DNA of 64,000 nt. Source: Aquatica leii (taxonomy: Eukaryota; Arthropoda; Insecta; Coleoptera; Lampyridae). Within the stretch, counting starts at the first letter, position 1. Each line of letters starts with the position of its first letter. Below are positions 43,051 through 54,250 of this stretch, in pieces. The notes beneath the pieces were generated by a model, which was not told where the DNA came from, ran no database searches, and saw only the letters and a list, made by a program, of their open reading frames with translations. The position numbers and the translations under genes were made by a program. Location of the stretch: positions 187,186,760 through 187,250,759 of the forward strand of contig CM069433.1 in assembly GCA_035610365.1 (NCBI GenBank). Reading direction: 5' to 3'.

Positions 43051-44140
43051 CACGGAGTGTGAGTCTCCCATACATTATCTTTGGATGTACCCACGATAAC
43101 TCTTGAACCAAAAGTCCTAGTAACTTCAAATTTGGTATGGAGCTGGCTTTTCATATTCTGTCGGTTCTATCAAAACATGTGTCTGATAAAGAAACCGAAA
43201 ATGGACGTATCCGCCATTTTTAACAGTTTTTCTTATATAATTTTGTACGTATGTAAATTATTCAAATTATTTTTACAATTTCTTATAGAGATAATTATTT
43301 CTATCAATTTATTCAAATAAAAAAAAATTCTAACATTAACAGTTTATTAAATATTTTGTTTATAATTTAAAATCAAATCACAAATATAATCTAGGTTCGA
43401 ATCCTGTCTGCGACGATTTTTTAGAAAAAAATTCCATATCTTAAAGGGAAAGCAAGAATGTTAAAAATAATAATTTTTACTGATTTACTAAAGGGGAAAA
43501 CAATATCGAGGCGCACAAATATAGGGGTTAGTCGATATGACAACATAAGTTCAATTTGCCATATTTTGGTTATATCTTAATGAAGTCGAAGAGAAAAGCT
43601 TCATAACCTTAAAAAAATGTAGACATTCATTTATCATTCCTTATAGGAAACCACACCAATTTTTTTATGGGTCACAATATCAAGCAAAGTGCACAACATT
43701 TATGACTCATAGTAACTCCTTATACATAATTGTAATCATTTTTTCTATTGCTAAAAAAAGCGATGGGGTCACGCATAAAATGCAGTTTTTCAATTAAATC
43801 TGTAATAAATAGAAAGGTTAACAAGTTATATAAGAACATTCATTCTTTAAACGATTATAGCTAAACTTGAAACTAAGCTTGTTCTTGAGGACCTTTCGTT
43901 GCATTTTTTTAATATCCCAAACTGACCTTAGCCTAGCAAAATAATCGTACAAGGCAATTCTCCTTATGCATCAATTATTTTTACAAATCATTAGAACTAA
44001 TTATTCGTGCATAATAAATATGCATAACTTTTATTACTTTTCTCAATGCGCTGTTACGCGACGCAGTTCAATAAAAACCTTCAGAATATAATTGCATAAA
44101 AGTATTAACGCACCTAATTAAGAATAATATAACATCTACG
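43051..44140. other. No recognised gene apart from a tRNA-like scrap
   Basis: AT-rich. The segment 43394-43425 resembles the 3' end of a tRNA gene and is listed separately. No promoter element for the takeout gene could be assigned with confidence. Confidence 0.5.
43394..43425 (+). repeat. tRNA 3'-half-like fragment (T arm, acceptor strand, oligo-T)
   Basis: GGTTCGAATCC is a perfect B-box/T-loop. It is followed by TGTCTGCGACGA and a run of six T, the layout of a tRNA 3' end with its terminator. The upstream 60 bases are AT-rich and show no D arm, anticodon arm or matching acceptor strand, so this is at most a truncated tRNA or the trace of a tRNA-derived repeat. Confidence 0.35.
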
Positions 44141-45065
44141 ATGCCGAAGAGCGATATAATCTTAAAAGTGTTTACAATATTTTTGTTTTTTAATTCAACA
44201 TTTTGCAAATTGCGTAAGTATTTCTTACAAATTTTTAACTCAAAACTTTGTATTTTTTCTTTAGCTGACTACATAAAATTGTGCCAAAAAGATGATCCGC
44301 GTATTGACTTATGCGTTATAAATTCTATAGAACACTTAAAACCATACTTAAAAGTAGGAATTCCTGAACTCAATATACCTGCTCTGGAACCATTAAGAAT
44401 AAACGGAACAATCTCGTTGGATTTAGGAACTGGAGATACCAAAATTTTGACAAACTTTTCAGATCTTGCACTTCACGGTGCATCTACTTTTAAAATAGAT
44501 AAATTATGGTATAACAAGTCATGGAAGTGTTATTTTAACTGATCGCTCAAATTTTGTAGGGCAAACATCGAAGAAAATGTTTTCAGATATAACGTATCTC
44601 TACCAGTTTTTATCGTAAACGGCACATACGAAATTGACACAAAATTGTTATTTTTAAACGTTATAGGTAAAGGAGGTATTTCAATAAACCTTGGTAAGAA
44701 TTTTTAACTGCTTCCTTTTCTTATCCAATTTACAATACTGTTAAATAACGTTGGTTTTAGAAAAATATAACTTCGAGTGTTCGATGACTGGCAAAAAAAT
44801 ACAAATACAAAACGATGAGTACTTGAAATTTGACAAGTTAAATTGTGACATCCAATTTGAAAAAGCTACAGTGTGGCTAGAAAATTTGTTCGGTGGAAAT
44901 AAATTGATTGGAAATGCAGTAAATGACGTCATTAACGATAATTTTGATATTTTCTTTGCGGAAATGAAACCTAAAATTATCGCAGTTATTAGTGACATAT
45001 TTTTAGATGTGGCAAATAAAATAACACTTCGTTTTACATATGCAGACCTTTTTCCTAAGAAATGA
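44141..45065 (+). CDS. Takeout/JHBP-like secreted protein, four coding exons
   Basis: Coding exons are 44141-44213, 44265-44508, 44560-44693 and 44761-45065, all with GT-AG introns of 50-67 bases, in phase, giving 251 residues, the usual family length. Residues 1-22 form a hydrophobic signal peptide ending at FCKLP. LPDYIKLCQKDDPRIDLCV has the conserved pair of cysteines that form the N-terminal disulfide. GIPELNIPALEPLRI, LHGASTFKIDKLW and VNGTYEIDTKLL are typical takeout motifs. LENLFGGNKLIGNAVNDVIN lies in the C-terminal half. Takeout proteins are soluble carriers of hydrophobic ligands such as juvenile-hormone-like lipids, secreted into hemolymph or chemosensory fluids. All junctions are clean and no stop interrupts the frame, so it looks functional. 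The ligand cannot be told from the sequence. Confidence 0.95.
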
Positions 45066-45077
45066 TTGTTAGTTTTT

Positions 45078-45083
45078 AATAAA
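45078..45083 (+). terminator. Polyadenylation signal of the takeout-like gene
   Basis: AATAAA about 13 bases after the stop codon. Confidence 0.75.
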
Positions 45084-45533
45084 GTTTTTTATCTAAAAAA
45101 TCTTATTTATTTAACGTATTTAACGTTAAGAAGTTTCTTTGTAAACAGCATAACAAAAATTAATAAAATCTGGTTATATAAATACTAAATATTAACCCAT
45201 TCCTTCTCCCCATCATTGTATTTTAAGCATTTTGACTTATGGAAAGTAATACATTTTTTCTTATACTAAAAAAATACGTGGACTCAATTGAGCACGGTGG
45301 TTTAATATCAACAAAATGTTTCACAGCATCGAAGATAATGCTGAGTAATTGACCAAAAGTAAATCAGCATCCTCCTCAAATAAACATATATAGGCCAGAG
45401 TAATTGAACTCCACCTCTATTTATGGTAGGGGAGCCCAAGCGGGGATTTAGGGATTTACTAAAGTACAGCAGATTAATATACAGGGGGATACCTTGTACC
45501 TGGTTAAGTACTTCCACCAAATATAAGCCCTAT
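45084..45533. other. Spacer, nothing recognised
   Basis: No coding signal between the takeout gene and the mariner element. Confidence 0.6.
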
Positions 45534-46972
45534 ATACAGGATGTCCCACGAGGTACTGTACATACTGAAATGGTATGTTCCTTCGGTCAATTTAAGTAGA
45601 AAACGTCCTATAAACATAGGTCCAATTCGCCATAGTTACACAGATACAAGCATTCAAAGTTTATAAATGCTCACACATTTTTTGAAAATTATTATTATTA
45701 AAAACAGGAAATCGAACTATAAAACAAACATAAAAAAAAACAAAAAAAATCACATCAAATGCTCAAAATGACCTCTTTCGGCATTAATACAACGACGGCT
45801 GCAATCTAAAATGGAACCAGTAGCCGCTCGAAGCACCTGCTGGTTGTTCCGTGTTTGTTGACACACATCCCAGGATACGCTGTATTAGTTCAGCTCTGAT
45901 ATTAACTTTTACCTCGTATACTAAACTTTTCACATGACCCCACAGATAGAAGTCCAAATGTGTGAGATTGGGCGATCTAGGTGGCCAACCATGCGGGCCT
46001 CCACGCCCAATCCACCTATTGGGGTAAGCAACATTTAGATATTCAGTCACATGCCGACTAAAATGTGGAGGAGCTCCATCATGTTGCAGAAACATTTGTT
46101 GTCTTGTTAGTAAAGGTACTTCTTCCAAAAGCGGTAGCAATTCATTCCGCAAAAAGTTAGCATAAGCTTCTCCTGTCAGACGTTCCTCAAAGAAAAAAGG
46201 TTCAATAAGTTGATCGTCAATCATGTCACACCATACGTTAACAGAAAATCTGCTCCGAAAGTTAGTTTCTGTTGTGCCATGTGGATTTTGATATGACCAC
46301 AAATGAGAATTACGTGTATTGTTCACTTCATCTCTATTAAATTGCGCCTCGTCGCAAAACAAAATGAATGGAACTAATTGTGGATTTACCTGTAGCCAGT
46401 GGCAGAAATTCAACCGGGCAGAAAAATCTCCAGGTTCGAGATGCTGAACTTGTTGTAAGTGATAGGGATACAAAAGCCCATCATGTAATGTTCGCCATAC
46501 TGACATACGGGGGAGTCCCGTTCGAGAAGAAATTCTTCTAGTACTCAACCCTGGACTCCGATCAACCATCTGTAGAATGTTTTCCTGCTCATTCACATTT
46601 AACTGCACAGTACGGTCAGATCTTGTTGAAACTGATGGAAATGAACCATGAGTCCGTAAATGTTGAAACACAGAAGAAAAGGTTTGGTGATGAGAAGGCA
46701 TTTTGCATTTAAATTACACTTCATTTAATAAAATCGACTGTGACCTTAGTAGAAAAGAAAGCAATAAATGACATATTGTTCGGCTTTTGTTTCCCAGTTG
46801 ACTAAGAATAATTAATTTTCAAAAAATGTGTGATCAGTTATAAACTTTGAACGCTTGTATCTGTGTAACTATGGCGAATTGGACCTATGTTTATAGGACG
46901 TTTTCTACTTAAATTGAGCTAAGGAACATACCATTTCAGTATGTACAGTACCTCATGGGACACCCTGTATAT
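45534..46972 (-). mobile_element. Mariner/Tc1-like (IS630-type) transposon, nearly complete
   Basis: The ends are long inverted repeats of about 130 bp: 45534-45665 and the reverse complement of 46838-46972, starting TACAGGATGTCCCAC and TACAGGGTGTCCCAT and sharing CGTCCTATAAACATAGGTCC (left) and its partner GGACCTATGTTTATAGGACG (right). TA is present at both edges as the expected target. The transposase lies between. The ends are highly similar, so the copy is younger than most elements here. Confidence 0.88.
45784..46701 (-). pseudogene. IS630/mariner-type transposase, C-terminal frameshift
   Basis: The frame opens MPSHHQTFSSVFQHLRTHG, then a helix-turn-helix part QENILQMVDRSPGLSTRRIS, SRTGLPRMSVWRTLH. 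The DDE/D core follows: FILFCDEAQFNRD (first Asp), MFLQHDGAPPHFSRHVTEYL (second Asp) and PRSPNLTHLDFYLWGHVKSL (third acidic residue, Asp). Forty-one residues separate the last two, a DD41D-like spacing. Transposases of this group cut at TA targets. Near the end, after ELIQRI, the frame shifts: the other frame reads NQQVLRAATGSILDCSRRCI, the expected C-terminus. The rest is intact, so the copy died recently. Confidence 0.88.
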
Positions 46973-47525
46973 ATGGCCGCTCGTCAAGGATAAAGGATCA
47001 AATTAGTAAAAAAAAATTGATCATCTGAAATTCTCGAGCGCGTCAGATTAAGGTAGGGTGAGTTAGTTACATGCTAAAACGTGTATATACCACTAATTTG
47101 ACAATTTGAAAGTGACGTAAAGGACGGGGAGGACTAGAAAGTTGTAAATAAAACGTCATCTCGACATTCTGGAGCGTGGCTACATTTTTTTTTATTTTGA
47201 AGGAAATAATTCAAGGATTACGAAAAATATATAATCTGACGATTTCCACAAGCCGAAGTAATAAAAATTCATCGATAAAGTTTAATGCGTGCAGCTACGT
47301 AATGCCTATATTCCCCTCTCCGCGTTTCTATTCCTCTCTCACTCTTTCTCTATCTATTACTCTCTCACTCCGTCCCCACTCTGGTTTCTGTTGCCATGAC
47401 GCCATGACAGCTGATCACACAGACTCGTTCGTGGCATGATGTTGTTTACAACATATTTTCAACATTTTGGCTTATTTTGCTATTTTAATACAAGTTATGT
47501 GAATTAAAATTGATAAATATTTACT
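46973..47525. other. Presumed upstream region of the multicopy gene
   Basis: A CT-rich stretch (CTCTCTCACTCTTTCTC) lies at about 47333-47365. No gene is recognised. An AT-rich leader precedes the start at 47526. Confidence 0.4.
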
Positions 47526-48265
47526 ATGAGTGATGTTAATATAAAGTGTGAATTTTGTGGTGAAGCTACTTTGCAAAAAACAATTAAATTTACATTAGAA
47601 ACATTACAAAAATGTAAAAATATTTTAGAATATCCTCGGAGCAAACCAGTTCGAAAATCCCGAACAACATACGATAATCTTGAACTTTCGATAGAATCTT
47701 CATTAAATAAAGTATATCACGCACAGTGCTATAATTGATTTACAGCAATAAAAATACCGCAAGACGTTCAATATTTACAACAACAGCAAAGTATAGTGGA
47801 ATATGACAATGCATCGGATGTTTCTGGGAATAGCTCCGAATCACATGCTCCTGTTTCTGGAGAGTGCTCCGAGTCACATTTTTCTGTTTCTGGCGAGTGC
47901 TCCAAATCACATGCTACTGTTGATTCCATGTCTACTACGGCTGCTGATACATCGACAGACGAGTAAGTGCTAATATGACTTCATATATTAAATATTTCAA
48001 AAAAAAATTTTTTATTGAATGAAATTTTTAGTTAAATTTTTATACAAAAAATTATTATTTTCAAAAAACAACATTAATTATTTCTTGCATCGACAAAACT
48101 ATTAATACCAATATATAAATTTCATGTTATAAACATCAACTTTCTTATATTATTGTTTAAAAATTTGCAGAGCGAAAATATATAGCAACATTCAAGAAGA
48201 CTTTGAGGATTTCAATGAGCCTGTCGCTCATAACGATTCAGCATCGCAAACGTGCTTCATTCAAA
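47526..48265 (+). pseudogene. 5' exons of a multicopy-type gene, zinc-ribbon-like start
   Basis: Exon 1 (47526-47962) starts MSDVNIKCEFCGEATLQKTI with a CxxC, followed by KVYHAQC as the second half of a possible zinc site. A TGA after CYN, probably from an Arg codon, interrupts it before FTAIKIPQDVQYLQQQQS. The exon ends in a serine-rich tract with an 11-residue repeat and TSTDE. The donor GTAAGT at 47963 and acceptor TTTGCAG ending at 48170 are in phase with exon 2 (AKIYSNIQEDFEDFNEPVAH). At about 48266 the frame runs into Penelope sequence. I have seen this kind of start in uncharacterised, often multicopy, insect proteins; no function is known to me. Confidence 0.65.
47820..47918 (+). repeat. 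Three tandem 33-bp coding repeats (11 residues each)
   Basis: Units begin at 47820, 47853 and 47886 and encode VSGNSSESHAP, VSGECSESHFS and VSGECSKSHAT. They lie in the serine-rich end of exon 1 of the multicopy-type gene. Confidence 0.9.
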
Positions 48266-48279
48266 CAACGTAAACGGTG

Positions 48280-49637
48280 TCATGGTCGTGAAGTTCGCTT
48301 AGCTATCAATAGATTAAAAACTATAAAGAATTTAAAAAACGCGGCCACGGAACAAAATGATATATCGATGTTGGAAAAGCTTAGCTTAAATTTTGCTATC
48401 ACACCAAAATTTATACCAAATGAAGAAATAGTGAGTTCATTGGAGAGCACACTCAGAACTCTACCACAACATATTCAAGAAGAGGTGAGGTCCGATATTT
48501 TGAAGAAATCTACAGCTCCGAAATGCAACATCAATCAAGAGGAAAGAAATGCTCTAAGGGAACTGAAGGCCAACAAAGAAATCACTGTATTACCAGCTGA
48601 TAAAGAAAGACCACATGGAAAAAATCGACACTTTGCTATAAGATCCTACAGACACCAGGATGCCACACCTTTACGGCCTTCCAAAAATCCACAACCCAAG
48701 GGTACCGCTTCGCCCAATTGTGAGTGCCACAGGTTCAGCCACTCATCCTCTGGCTAGATACTTATGTACCATTTTACAACCGCTTACGGGAAAAAGCATC
48801 CATCACGTAAAGAATTCCCAGCACTTCGTCTCAAGAATTAAAGAAATTAAATTGGAACCAGAAGACATTTTAGTCAGTTTTGATGTGACATCTCTCTTCA
48901 CAAAAGTGCCACTACAAACAGCACTGGAGATCATCAAGATCAAATTACGAAAAGCGGATTTAGATGAGGAGCTTAACGAACTAATTGAGCTATGCTTAAA
49001 GTCCACGTACTTCTCATTCAACAATATTGTATACGAACAAATTGAAGGGGCAGCCATGGGATCACCACTTTCTCCAGTCATCGCCAACATATTTATGGAG
49101 GATTTTGACGAAAGAACATTAGAAACCGCTACCCTCAAACCAAAATGCTGGCTACGTTATGTGGACGATACATTTGTAATTGGGTCTCATAGAACACAAA
49201 CACTACACAACTTTGTGGATCACACCAACCAATTAGATTTCAAAATCAAATTCACCGTGGAAAAGGAAACAAACAGAAGCATTCCGTTCTTGGACGTACT
49301 GGTCACTCAAAATATGGACAACAAATTGGGACATCAAGTATATAGAAAACCGACACATACTGACAGATACCTCAATGCCGAATCACATCATTATCCAGCT
49401 CAGAAGTTTGCAGTTCTAAAAACTTTAGTACACAGGGCCAAGGCGATCAGTGAGCTAGGTCACCTAACAAACGCCTTAATAAAAAACGGTTTCAGAAAAG
49501 CAGACATATATCGAGCAATTAACAAACACAGTAAAGAAAAACCAAAGAAGGAAGAACCCGTGGCAACTTCTTTCCTTCCTTACATAAAAGGCTGCACGGA
49601 TAAAATAGCCAAGATACTTAGAGAGAAAAATATATAA
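48280..49637 (+). pseudogene. Penelope N-terminal region and reverse transcriptase
   Basis: Frame 48203-48757 gives LSLNFAITPKFIPNEEIVSS, then EERNALRELKANKEITVLPA and DKE, the conserved Penelope lead-in. A small deletion and frameshift near 48600-48660 follow. Frame 48660-49637 then carries HLYGLPKIHNPRVPLRPIVS, DILVSFDVTSLFTKVPLQTA (catalytic Asp), AAMGSPLSPVIANIFMEDFD, the LRYVDDTFVI catalytic box near 49155-49180, IPFLDVLV, YRKPTHTDRYLNAESHHYPA and the linker VATSFLPYIKGCTDKIAKIL. Penelope RTs are related to telomerase RT. The polymerase motifs are all intact; one frameshift and one stop are the only lesions seen. Confidence 0.88.
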
Positions 49638-50114
49638 GTGATCTTCACTGCAACAAATAAAATAGCCGCCAATTTCTCAAAATCAAAAGAAACAAAAGCA
49701 CCACTCGAGAAACCAGGGGTCTACCACATCCCTTGTTCGTGTGGGCTAGCTTACATAGGACAAACGGGACGCAACATAGCTACCAGATTAAAAGAACATA
49801 AGGCGGATACAAAGAAACATAACACAAGATCTGCCGTTGCGGAACACTTTTTAGACACCGGTCATACGATAAAATTTGAAGAGGCAACAATGTTGGCTAA
49901 ATCCCAAAACTTCTCGCCTAGACTATACAAAGAAGCCATTGAAACTCAGAAGTACGACAATTTTAATAGCGATAATGAAATCGATCTAGCACCAATATGG
50001 AAAAACATGTTCTGGAAAACTAATGAAATCGGAACCGTCACGAACCACTGGCCCGAACGGCGTAATATAAAGACTTGTCAGGATCCTATATCTTCAGTTT
50101 CAGTTTTTTTTTGA
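49638..50114 (+). pseudogene. Penelope GIY-YIG endonuclease domain
   Basis: It directly follows the RT stop (TAA at 49635-49637), with the frame open from about 49638. It contains GVYHIPCSCGLAYIGQTGRN (GIY-YIG signature GVY...AYIG), the Arg and helix in IATRLKEHKADTKKH, then SAVAEHFLDTGHTIKFEE and YKEAIETQKYDNFNSDNEID, closing with the AP(I)W box. Such domains nick target DNA. RT and nuclease are separated by a stop in what should be one frame, so the element is likely defective by a single point change there. Confidence 0.87.
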
Positions 50115-50285
50115 AGAAGACAGCGACATGACTATCGAAACGTCAAACATTCTAATTTTTCAAAGTTTGTAAGTTTTTTTAAGTTTTATAAATTATGTGG
50201 AAAGTGTAAATATGGAACGCGGTTCAAAACCCGAAAATAATTATTTGTTAAAAAATCATGGCCGCGAAAGCCTCAAAAATAAAAA

Positions 50286-53200
50286 GTTGTTAACATACTG
50301 TCAAAATATAGACACTGTTGCTCTTACATAACCCTAGAAGAGCTAGAGACTCACGTATGTCCTGAAAATATTTTACGTCGCCCGGACTTGAATACTGGCG
50401 TCGCACTCGACAATTTCGACCGCTTCGTAAAAACCCTAAACGGCAAAGATACCGCATGATACGGTGGGGATGATTTTTCAGGATATCGTGCAAAATCCGG
50501 ATCCGGTGTCTGTGGAATCTTCTAGCCTTTGTGTACATTGAAAATTTAACAATCGATGAGATTAGGCGTGGTAGTTTTTCTGTTACCACCACAAAAACAA
50601 AAAACCGAAAACGCAAGGCTTTTAAAGAAGTTACTTTTGAAATGCATCCATTAACCAAGAAATTAAAAATTACCACCTGGAGTCAGCTAGAAATCTCAGA
50701 GCTTAATAAAGCTCCAGACAATTTGAGTATGTCGAAACAGCTGGACGTTATGTGGATGTTATTACATAAGCATAAAATATCGGATGTTCCAATGTCGATT
50801 GGATTTCACAGCAAGTTTTTGATAGACGATTCACAAGTTCAAAACGTTTCGTATCTGACTCCCATAAATGAATTTTCCACCAACAATTGAACTGTCTTGA
50901 AAAGTCTAGAATTGAGTGAGGATATTGCAAATAAATGTCAAGCTCCATATATCCAGATCACCTATGATCTAGCTATTTTTATATTAAATTGGCTTTTTTC
51001 AAAGCAGTTGGCACTTTTATTGAAGATAGTGGACTGAGCTACATGATGACTGAATGTGAATTGATCGCTAATGGGTTCAGTTTCAGATTTTATTGGCGGA
51101 AAAAAATTACAACAGATGTAAACGATTTTATATTTTGAAGCATTTTTAGAAAACAAACAATTGACAGTTGGGGAATCAGTGTAAGAATATCTCACCACAT
51201 TTTTGGTTCATAAAGATTCTCTCCACAAGTTCAGCATGAAGAAACAGAACGTCTCATTTAATCTTATGCGGAATATACAGAAGACACATTAGACGGCAAG
51301 CACGGAAAAACCGCGCAATTTTACGCAATGTATATCGATTTTGTAAATCTTTACCACTTATTCATTAAAAGTATTAGAGTTGGAGATTTAAATTTGTACT
51401 TATATACCATTGCGAAAATCGACAGCTTATTCTTCTATTACAATCAACTTAACTATAGTCGATGGCTAGTGTACCACATTAATTTACTGCAACACGTAGA
51501 TGCTGCTGATCTACACCTAGATAGAATGAAAAACAACACATCCAAATTCAAGCTTTTTCGAAGTCCTGCAGACCATTAACCTTTTCTCTCCTTCAATTGA
51601 TAAGGATCAGTTGTTTAACATTTCATCGGGGCAAGCTGCCCCTCTAGAAATTACAAACTATTTGCTAAAGATAGTGTCTGGAGGAACATTTCTGCAAGAT
51701 CAATTTATAATGGAATGCAATTTAAATTCAGACAAGTTTCACCAGTCATTAAAAAAAATGCAGTGCTGACTTTTGCAAGCTTCAAAAAGAAAAGAAAAAT
51801 CGTCGGTCGGTTATTAGCTCTATCTCTAGACACGAGTATAGACCTGGAGAAAGTACCTTGTTTTTCTATAACTGCTATGCCGTTATGTCTGTACCATATA
51901 GATGGTTCTTTAAACAAGACTGATAAGTCAGTACTAATTCATGAGTTAGAGAAACAAGCCAAAGATGCGGAGCAACAAATATTCCAAATTGACCTTGTAA
52001 TTGTAGAAGGTTTCTTTTTTTTAAATACTTTCAAAGACATGCCCCGTAGTTTTGGAGGTGTGTCAAAAAAGATATTGCAATGCCTTATCAATAACACTGC
52101 AAGTAGAGTTGCCATTGTATTTGATCGCTACTTCACACCCTCAATCAAAGATTATGAGCATTCTCTTCGAGGCAGTGTAGATGACAAGGAATTTAACATC
52201 TCAGGTCTTCAACAAGCAAGAACAGCAGATATTACAAAATATTTGAAAAATATAAAGTTTAAGGAAGCTATTGTCAAGTTTTTGATCGATCATTAGGCTG
52301 ATCAAGAGATGGCAGCGATTATCGGTAGTAAGGTAAATTACGTAATACATAATTTGTGTTATGAATATTCTGTTGCTGATAATAAAGTAACACGTACCAT
52401 TAATTATGAGTTGTCATGCCCTGATCATTTCTTGCTTGCCAACAAAAAGAAAATTATACTATTACTATCAGAACTTCTGATACAGATTGTAGTCATCATT
52501 TTGGCGAATATGGAACACCTGCAAGCAACAGTAGAAGTCTGGATGGATCTTAGAGTTGGCAATGCACGCCGATACATCAACGTATCCGCTCTCTACAATA
52601 AATTAGGCCCAAAAATTTCGAAGGCGCTTCCAGCTTTGCATGCGTCCACTGGTTGTGACTTCAACCCAGCATTGTACCGACGAGGGAAAAATAAACCTTT
52701 GCAATTTCTGATGAATTCAGAAATTTTCCAAAATGCATTTCTGGATTTGGGATCAAAGGAGCATGATGTGCAGGATTTTTTTAACATCATACAGTCTTTT
52801 ACTTGGCACTTGTATGAGCTGAAAAAGTTAGACGATGTCAATCAAGCCAGGGTTGTCATCTTCAATAAGACGTACAAAGTTAAAGACAAATTACAACTCT
52901 TCTCTTTGTGTATCCGGAATTACGATGCGTGCAACTTGCCACCCTGTCAATTAGAGTTACTCCAACAAGTGTTACGCACAAGATTCATTGCATGCTTGTG
53001 GAGTAATGCCCATAATGCAAACATTATTGATCTTTTACCAACGGACTATGGATGGAAAGTTGTCGACGGAAAGTTCAAAATGATCTGGTTTACAGGTGAT
53101 CAATTACCGAATGCGTATAAAGATGTAGCCATAAACCTGATATTCTTGAGGATACTCCAGAATCAGGTATATTTTTTCTCTAATAATCATGGAAACAATC

Positions 53201-53394
53201 AGATTAACATTCGTACATTTTTAAAAATACGTAGGACATGGATGCTATCAATACCTGACGCGCTCGAGTATGTCCACGTAACAGTTTTTTTTACATTTTT
53301 AAATATCTATAGTCGCCCCCCCCCCCTGCCAATAAAAAGGTATATCTTATATGACATTTTTTCTTTTTATCATCTAAGCTTCGCGACCAACTAG
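50286..53394 (+). pseudogene. Multicopy-type gene continued; central part and PIN/FEN-like C-terminal region
   Basis: After the Penelope element the sequence resumes with TLEELETHVCPEN, GVALDNFDRFVKTLNGKDT and VGMIFQDIVQNPDPVSVESS, then 50531-50890 (RRGSFSVTTTKTKNRKRKAF and KQLDVMWMLLHKH). A segment at about 51265-51579 reads HGKTAQFYAMYIDFVNLYHL and NQLNYSRWLVYHINLL. Frame 51715-52296 has QVSPVIKKNAVLTFASFKKK and IDLVIVEGFFFLN. Frame 52309-53394 has ALYNKLGPKISKALPALHAS, TGCDFNPALYRRGKNKPLQF and LELLQQVLRTRFIACLW. TGCDFN-type motifs recall the H3TH region of FEN1/XPG-like nucleases, so a PIN-like nuclease fold is possible but unproven. Stops near 50880, 51580 and 52294 and frameshifts show decay. 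Confidence 0.6.
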
Positions 53395-53789
53395 GTCTCT
53401 ACGACGCTCGAGTAAATCCCGATTTAGCTCTGTGGGCTGCCCTACTTATTACTTCTAATCTTTATTCGACAACAGTTGATAGTCTGGTCCAACAGATCTT
53501 CTTTTCTTCAGAACTTCTCCCATTCCTTAATTATAATTTTTAAAATGTAAAGGTTGAGGCACTTTAAAATTCTTTTTTACTGCTGACAACTATCGCTGAA
53601 TCTTTCCCAAAAGCTCTATTTTATCATAATTTGTAACCATCTTTGTAGTTGTAGTTAGTAAAATAATTGTGTGATCAGACGGCATAGTGACTTAATCAAG
53701 GGGACCTGTTACCACTTTTTATCCCAAATTTATTTCCCTTAACTTTTTGGATTTACGTTTTAGATTTTTTAGTTCCACAACAGTAATTC
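53395..53789. other. No recognised gene
   Basis: Short AT-rich stretch, possibly the 3' region of the multicopy gene or the C-terminal remains of the adjacent minus-strand piggyBac. Confidence 0.4.
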
Positions 53790-54250
53790 GATTTCAGTTC
53801 TTATAACCAAATCTGACGAGTTTTTTTCGAATAAATTGTTTTTTGGAGCAGTAGCCGTAATACTTCACCATAGCCTCATCAATAGATATTTCTTCGTGCC
53901 AGAAACCTCACTGTCCAATTTTTGCTTAACAAAACCCATTATCGCGCGATCATTTTGTCGTGTTTTTTTTTCAATGCTGTGTTATTTTCAAGGTATGGAT
54001 TTTTCTTTATGTCATCAAATCGGTTCCTAGACATGCTGTTGGCCATTAGAATCGCTCCGAAATCTTCATCTAAATTTGATACCCGTCATATACCAGGTAG
54101 ACGCAGGATTTCGAAAAATATTTTCAGATCAGTAGAAAATAAAGATTCTACTAGGTTTTTATCTACCAATTAAGCTTTCAACAGATTTGGCTGATCCAAG
54201 TATCTATAAGTAGAGGTCAGGATTCTATAAATATCACGATCACTAGTTCA
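53790..54250 (-). pseudogene. piggyBac transposase fossil, minus strand
   Basis: Read on the minus strand: FFEILRLPGI and SNLDEDFGAILMANS, then MSRNRFDDI near 54010-54035, the piggyBac AMSRNRF helix. A decayed stretch (NPYLENNTAL) follows, then EEISIDEAMVKYYGYCSKKQ near 53845-53897, the DEAMVKYYGR-type box with the first catalytic Asp, and FIRK and VRFGYK. The second and third catalytic positions could not be found. Frames change several times. Confidence 0.75.

Larger units (their letters stand above)
48270..50285 (+). mobile_element. Penelope-like element, nearly full coding region
   Basis: A plus-strand Penelope element about 2.0 kb long, inserted in the multicopy-type gene. It contains the N-terminal region, reverse transcriptase, linker and GIY-YIG nuclease in standard order. 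The gene's coding resumes at about 50286. Exact ends are not defined: no clear target-site duplication or terminal repeats were found. Confidence 0.85.

Noticed and set aside
50120..50150. ATGACTATCGAAACGTC after the Penelope nuclease as a hammerhead
   Set aside because: CGAAACGTC is suggestive, but the CTGATGA core and a proper stem II are missing. It could be a worn ribozyme at best.
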